From contig NW_026570262.1 of assembly GCF_019649055.1 (NCBI RefSeq), positions 186,001 through 250,000 of the forward strand: DNA of 64,000 nucleotides, given 5' to 3'. The DNA is from Paramacrobiotus metropolitanus (lineage: Eukaryota; Tardigrada; Eutardigrada; Parachela; Macrobiotidae). The notes beneath the pieces were generated by a model that was not told the origin of the DNA, ran no database searches, and worked only from the letters and a program-made list of their open reading frames with translations. The translations under genes and the position numbers were made by a program. Of the stretch, positions 60,201 to 64,000 are shown one piece after another (the first letter of the stretch is position 1; each line of letters begins with the position of its first letter).

Positions 60201-61268
60201 CTGGTTACACGTGTTGGTTGTGGATTCGGTAATTATAATTCCATGTTTACTTTTTTCCCTTTCAACAAATAGGAGGAAGAAATCATACGAGAATGCAAAT
60301 TGAAATTAATAGCTGTCACAATATATAATGCGGTTTATGGAACGCTGAATTAAAGAATGACGAAACCGTTATGTAGCCAATATAGCACGTGTTCTGTGCG
60401 CTTTTTTGGGGAATTGTTAGGACTTTATCGGTGTAACACAGTTAAAATTGACTGATGGTGATTTTTATTTTTGCCCTGTTTGTCTAATTTTATAGTGAAA
60501 AATAGTGTTCTGTTTATTGTGCCTGTCTATATGCAACCACGGAATATGGACAAAGTGAGAGAAGAGTAACACGTCGACAATACCGTGCTGTCTTATGGCC
60601 GAAGTTGTAGAGCAGTGGTCATGGAAAACCGTGCTAAACGGTCCTATCACCAGTTGGCAATTCGCTATAGTATATAAGATTCGGATTATAAGTAGATGCT
60701 TTTTTCCATCAACAGGTACGAGGAAGAATCGGACGAAAGCGAGGAAGTCGGGCCGACGACGAGCAGTCGCAGCCGGCGGAAGATCGTGGCCAAACCGGAC
60801 CTGGCGGCCAAGACCCGCGACGACATCCAGAAGATGTTCGACATCCTGGTCAGCTACCAGGACACGGACGGACGCGTCCTCTCCGGGCCCTTCATGAAAC
60901 TGCCCACCCGCCGCGAACTCCCCGACTACTACCAGGTCATCCGCAAACCCCTGGACCTCAACAAGATCGAGCGCGGCATGCAGGAAGGGAAGTACAAGAC
61001 CGTCGAATCCTTCGAGCACGACATCCTCCTCATGTGCAAGAACGCGCAGGAGTATAATGTGGAAGGGAGTTTGATTTATCAGGATAGTGAGGTGCTGGAG
61101 ATGGTGCTGAAGGAGTGCAAGAAGCAGCTGGTGGCCGGCGAGAAGGAGATCTGCATTGAGCCGGGCAGTTTCAGTATGGGCCCGCCCACGTACCTGCCGC
61201 CCGCGGAGTACGACGAGGAGGAGGACGGGAAGAGCGGCGGCAGTCAGAGTGAGGAGGAGTCGGCGTAG
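48277..61268 (+). CDS. brm: SWI/SNF ATPase Brahma/BRG1
   Basis: Catalytic ATPase of the nuclear BAF/SWI-SNF chromatin remodeller. Twelve exons join in phase: 48,277-48,471; 50,982-51,552; 52,416-52,749; 52,818-52,959; 53,250-53,414; 53,488-53,661; 54,072-54,782; 55,911-56,397; 57,155-57,689; 58,453-58,837; 59,364-59,764; 60,716-61,268, giving 1,550 residues. Order of domains: Pro/Gln-rich N-terminus, QLQ ([20 protein letters not shown], exon 2), HSA ([15 protein letters not shown], exon 6), SNF2 helicase with [12 protein letters not shown] (motif I), DEGHRMKN (motif II), [12 protein letters not shown] and [11 protein letters not shown] (motifs V, VI), SnAC ([20 protein letters not shown], exon 11) and a bromodomain ending [16 protein letters not shown] with the acetyl-lysine-binding Asn. 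The length suits a single invertebrate orthologue of SMARCA2/4. An ATG at 50,973, just before exon 2, could serve an alternative shorter form. The start at 48,277 is the first ATG of the Pro-rich exon. Confidence 0.95.
48518..48972. mobile_element. Foldback element with 9-bp target duplication
   Basis: A 455-bp element in intron 1 of the SWI/SNF gene is flanked by gaattatgt on both sides (48,509-48,517 and 48,973-48,981). It begins GGCCTAGACTCCAACTCTGA and ends with the inverse, GGCCCGCGCTCAAGCTCTGA. Each arm of about 100 bp is an array of tctgac hexamers with ctcaaa/ctcaag spacers, in opposite orientation. The centre is a separate 9-bp minisatellite. Foldback transposons with tandem-repeat arms and 9-bp duplications are known (Drosophila FB). 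No transposase is present. Confidence 0.85.
48627..48851. repeat. 9-bp minisatellite, loop of foldback element
   Basis: About 25 copies of ggtttctta with interspersed ggtttcata form the centre of the foldback element. Frames across it spell GFLGFIG on one strand and KPKKPM on the other; both are by-products of a 9-bp unit and not genes. Confidence 0.92.
49070..49330. repeat. Diverged ~170-bp duplication, intron 1
   Basis: Two successive copies share gcgaactggtcctggtt / gcaaacaggttctggtt, then agattatttt, then tttatcgatcgg-ttaagcattttc / tttatcgatcggattagcc. They show that the intron grew by tandem duplication. Confidence 0.65.
49840..50290. repeat. ~150-bp tandem repeat, three copies, intron 1
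   Basis: Three diverged copies start tttatgggattt..., contain the well-kept core cacaccggaaataatt (49,873; 50,020; 50,181) and continue with a-rich then gcgt/gttag-like sequence. The core is more conserved than the rest of each copy. Confidence 0.75.
51620..52185. repeat. ~100-bp degenerate tandem repeat, intron 2
   Basis: At least six copies, each opening with aaaatgaacgaaaaataaccg (51,624; 51,740; 51,847; 51,942; 52,017; 52,128 in shorter form) followed by gaatttttctg and gaattttgctgctgaatttg, fill most of intron 2. A 211-codon frame on the minus strand crosses them because the units lack stops there; it is not called as a gene. Confidence 0.82.
57935..58036. repeat. Degenerate tgtttgcggaattg repeat, intron 9
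   Basis: Several irregular copies of tgttgtttgcggaattg, some with attgattctttt, lie in the intron before exon 10 of the SWI/SNF gene. Confidence 0.75.
60115..60640. repeat. Paired interspersed motif in intron 11
   Basis: A block gccgaagtcgtagaatagtg followed by gtcgcg at about 60,138 recurs as gccgaagttgtagagcagtg followed by gtcatgg at about 60,599. The inverse (ccactgctctacaac) occurs at 39,465, and related copies occur at 38, 656, 22,994 and 44,190. It is a short dispersed repeat, perhaps the end of an unrecognised element. Confidence 0.5.
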
Positions 61269-62042
61269 TTGGAGGGGGTCACGTGATGCATGTGCATGCG
61301 GTGGGCGGGGGATCTTTTGGTGGTGTTTAGACGATGATGGGCGCGTCTTTTTTGGGGGTGGGTGGGGGTGGTGCGGCTTAGATTAGCGTTTGTTTAAGAA
61401 GAAGGTTAGAAATATTTTATAGTTGTTGGTTTTCTTTTACTGATGCATGTGGTAGAGCGCGACTTCTATTTATATTTGGCCATTAATTTGGAACCCGAAA
61501 TTGCAAAACATATCCGTTCTAATGTATTTCAAATAAAACGATGGATTTTGGTCAGGATTTTGCGGTATTTATCGGTTATTGACTGCCACACATGCGGTAA
61601 ACATGCGATGCGTGTAACAGAACGTGGCCCGGTACACAGTAGTACCAATTTCGCATACGTGATACGGTATCCGTACATCCACTAAACCTATCGCTATAAA
61701 ATCAAATGGATAAAATTGGATTTTTGGTGTATTAAATGAAATTAAAATGGACAAAAAGGGTTTTAATGCATTGTAGTGAGCAAAAGTCAGGATATTATCC
61801 GATCTTCTTAAAACTTTACTGCAAATTAATCACTCAGGACTGACAGGAGCACATGACTATAAAGTTCAAAATTTTCAACTCATTCGAAATTTCAAGAAGC
61901 AACATGAACTTGATATTGGTTCAGATTTAGATATTAATGTAGAGTCCATGAATATATCGTAGTATGATGGCTGAGACCCGGATGCAACTGGAAAAAGAAA
62001 CAAAGGTCATGGATGACCACGTTTACAAAATTAGGAAATGAA
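61269..62042. other. 3' flank of SWI/SNF gene with MITE remnants
   Basis: Near 61,623 cgtggcccggtacacagtag followed by taccaa matches the ends of the CCGGTACAT family. At 61,785-61,830 gtcaggatattatccgatct followed by tcttaaaactttact matches the inner arm of the element at 3,656-4,224. A damaged copy probably spans about 61,620-61,870. No clear polyadenylation hexamer could be fixed after the stop at 61,268. Confidence 0.5.
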
Positions 62043-62051
62043 TTCATAAAT

Positions 62052-62620
62052 GGAAATGGCTATTGTCACCCCCTTGCACCCCCTTTCGACTATTGTCACC
62101 CCCTTTTTTTAAATAAATTAAACACCCCCTTTGACTATTGTCACTCCCTATAACACGGCCTTTAGGCTATTGCCACCACCATTAAATTTATTTTATAATT
62201 TCGCCACCAGCGGGTCTTTTTCAATTCTGTTTCTGCCACCACCGGCAGGGAAAGGCGCCAAGCGAAGCTTATTAACACTTAATGCATCGCTTAGATGCGG
62301 TCTCATTTTTTTGACATTAAATTTCGCATCTTCAGGATTTTTTTTACTAATGAGTTCCGCAGCAAAAGCGATAGCAAAAAGCCCGCAGTTATGTCCGTCT
62401 CTCTGCTGCTGCGCGCGTGGAAAAAAAATTTCGGCGTCTCGGTTAAGTTTGTACAATAGCCAAAAAGGGGGTGACAATAGCCAAAAGGGGGGTGACAATA
62501 GCCAAAAGGGGGGTGACAATAGCCAAAAGGGGGTGCAGGGGGGTGACAATAGCCAAAAGGGGGTGCAGGGGGGTGACAATAGTCAAAAGGGGGTGAGGGG
62601 GGGTGACAATAGTCGCACCC
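62052..62620. mobile_element. Foldback element carrying a Ulp1 protease fragment
   Basis: A 569-bp element is flanked by a perfect 9-bp duplication, ttcataaat (62,043-62,051 and 62,621-62,629). The left end GGAAATGGCTATTGTCACCC is matched inverted on the right as GGGTGCGACTATTGTCACCC. The arms are built of tandem units of gctattgtcacccccttttt type, about seven on the right and three on the left. Between them lies a fragment of a C48 (Ulp1) peptidase on the minus strand. Mutator-like elements also make 9-bp duplications, and some carry Ulp1-like genes in plants, so a relation to Mutator-like elements is possible. Confidence 0.85.
62193..62455 (-). pseudogene. Ulp1-type (C48) cysteine protease C-terminal fragment
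   Basis: The minus strand encodes QQRDGHNCGLFAIAFAAELI followed by KKNPEDAKFNVKKMRPHLSD. The Q-x-D-G-x-x-C-G-x-F-A-I-A-F-A block is the end of the Ulp1 fold, with the oxyanion Gln and nucleophile Cys. The N-terminal part with the catalytic His and Asp is absent, so it cannot be an active protease. Such domains occur in SUMO/ubiquitin-like proteases and in several transposon proteins. The frame remains open into the repeat arm. Confidence 0.7.
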
Positions 62621-62629
62621 TTCATAAAT

Positions 62630-63299
62630 TGCACATTTTTTTATTTTTTGCTTGTGTATCATTATCGATGGATCTCCACGGCAGAACGGTCTCAATTATT
62701 TAGACATCCTTCTCAATTTGTATGGGTTTTCTAACTCTCCATGATAAGGTTCGATCCCGCAAAGAGCCATTATAACACGACGTAATCACATAACGTAGAA
62801 GATTAACTTCAGCTACGCAGTGCTTAATGTTTTAATTGCAGCCGGTGTTGTGTTCACTTTACCAGCTAGCCGATCGCACGATTTGTAATTACTACGAGTA
62901 GTACTTGTAAAACGATGCCAAGCCGTACGTACCAGATTGCAGTGATGTGTACTTGTTAACTGTATTGCAGTACTTCCGGTGCCGATAAGATATCGCCATT
63001 CCACGAGTTTAAGTTACGAGAACGGACGATAAGCAAATAATGTGACGATGGTTTACCGTTTATGGACGACTGGTTTATGTAGGTTCACCAATTACCCATA
63101 TTATCGCACCCATGCTGTTTGAATACGAGAAATACTTGTCAATAGGGAACACAGTGTACTTGCAACTGTTTCTGTTCACCGCAAGTACTTGCTCACGATG
63201 CGTATCGCGCTTTACTTGCGAGCAGGCTTGCGATTTACCGTATTGTAGCTTGATAATATTTCGAGGAACTGAGCAGTCGAAAATTTGCATAATTTTGTT
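62630..63299. other. No gene recognised
   Basis: Nothing supportable was found apart from scattered short motifs. Frames of up to 70 codons on both strands lack any recognisable family. Confidence 0.4.
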
Positions 63300-63730
63300 T
63301 GGTGTGCGACATGCAGCATTTCAAAACGGGAATGAATCGAGTTCGCAATACGGTCAGCGGCAATACGGCAATACGGTCAGCCCTATTGCTACAGACTGGC
63401 GTTTTATCCTTGATAAAAGATATGACGAACAGCGCTGCTTCCTGTCCGATATCATCCTACGGCTGCTGTATGACAAGTACCATCCCCTAACGGGCGGCCC
63501 ACCAGTCCCCAATAGACGGAAATCTTTAGTTGGACGAGTGTCCACTGCACAAATTAAGCGCGGTAATCGTACTACGCAAACCGTTGAATCCACGCCATCC
63601 GTGCTTTCGCAGTACCGGCTACGCACTGGGTGTACAAGGTATCACATTCGCTGACCATCTTTGGAAAAATTATGGTTGTGGTCTTCCCACCATGCAAAAT
63701 TTCTGGAGTTTTTTGCACTTGATGTGACAC
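63300..63730 (+). other. Possible exon of unknown gene
   Basis: Protein-like sequence appears in two overlapping plus frames: DWRFILDKRYDEQRCFLSDI followed by ILRLLYDKYHPLTGGPP in the first, and GYALGVQGITFADHLWKNYG in the second from about 63,620. A frameshift or intron must separate them. A small cggcaatacggtcag duplication at 63,350-63,380 lies just before. I do not recognise the protein. Confidence 0.3.
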
Positions 63731-63827
63731 CAAGTCGAGCAGTTTTTTTTTAAAAGGCAAATAACGCTGCTTCCATGCCCTTTATTTCCTGCCACACAGA
63801 AAACTATCGCCCTGGCATGGAGGTTTC

Positions 63828-64000
63828 ACTTTGCATTAATGCATGAACTGGGAGTGCGGCATCCCGGTTTAGTTGTCTTTCAGTTGTACAATAACGATCT
63901 CCTGCAAAACGCATTCGAATCCTGGAGCAATAGCAACATCAGCTGTATGATTCGACCGCGCTTTATGGATGTAAGACGCCCGGGATCGAAGCACGTTGCG
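63828..64000 (+). CDS. Partial unknown exon running off the window
   Basis: An open frame reads ALAWRFHFALMHELGVRHPG, LVVFQLYNNDLLQNAFESWS and NSNISCMIRPRFMDVRRPGS to the window end. It may begin at the cacacag acceptor (63,795-63,801). It may be the continuation of the coding-like sequence at 63,300-63,730. The family is not recognised; the 3' end lies outside the window. Confidence 0.4.

Overview
This is a eukaryotic nuclear window. Every long coding stretch is split by GT-AG introns, the proteins are metazoan housekeeping and chromatin factors, and much of the rest is DNA transposons, foldback repeats, a solo LTR and decayed gene copies. An invertebrate is most likely, but nothing here lets me name a species or phylum safely. 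No rRNA, tRNA, CRISPR or bacterial-type operon was seen.

Two genes look complete and lie head to head about 2.4 kb apart. On the minus strand (45,894 down to 32,091) is a glycogen debranching enzyme (AGL) that I could resolve into 24 exons. On the plus strand (48,277 to 61,268) is a Brahma/BRG1-type SWI/SNF ATPase that I resolved into 12 exons with consistent phase and a 1,550-residue product. It has QLQ, HSA, SNF2 helicase, SnAC and bromodomain parts in the canonical order.

The left third (1 to about 23,400) is a broken tandem duplicate of AGL, also on the minus strand. It keeps exons 24, 21, 20, 19, 18, 17, 16, 15, 13 and 12 in order, with frameshifts and lost exons. Fragments of exons 3, 10 and 9 at the window start point to a third copy. 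The duplicate is interrupted by a 12.7-kb element with 4.4-kb terminal inverted repeats, inserted at the splice donor of exon 18. It also holds a Harbinger-like element, the 3' end of a non-LTR retrotransposon ORF and a solo LTR.

From 23,450 to 31,150 a block of unrelated genes and fragments sits where the AGL duplicate should continue: a JmjC-domain gene (minus), a lone VWC-type exon, an E1 ubiquitin-activating enzyme fragment, an RMND1-like gene, two unrecognised coding stretches and a palindromic minisatellite. An AGL exon-11 fragment reappears at 31,200, so this block seems to lie inside the old duplicate.

The most unusual structures are two foldback elements, at 48,518-48,972 (intron 1 of the SWI/SNF gene) and 62,052-62,620. 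Each has arms of short tandem repeats in inverted orientation and a perfect 9-bp flanking duplication. The second encloses a fragment of a Ulp1-type cysteine protease.
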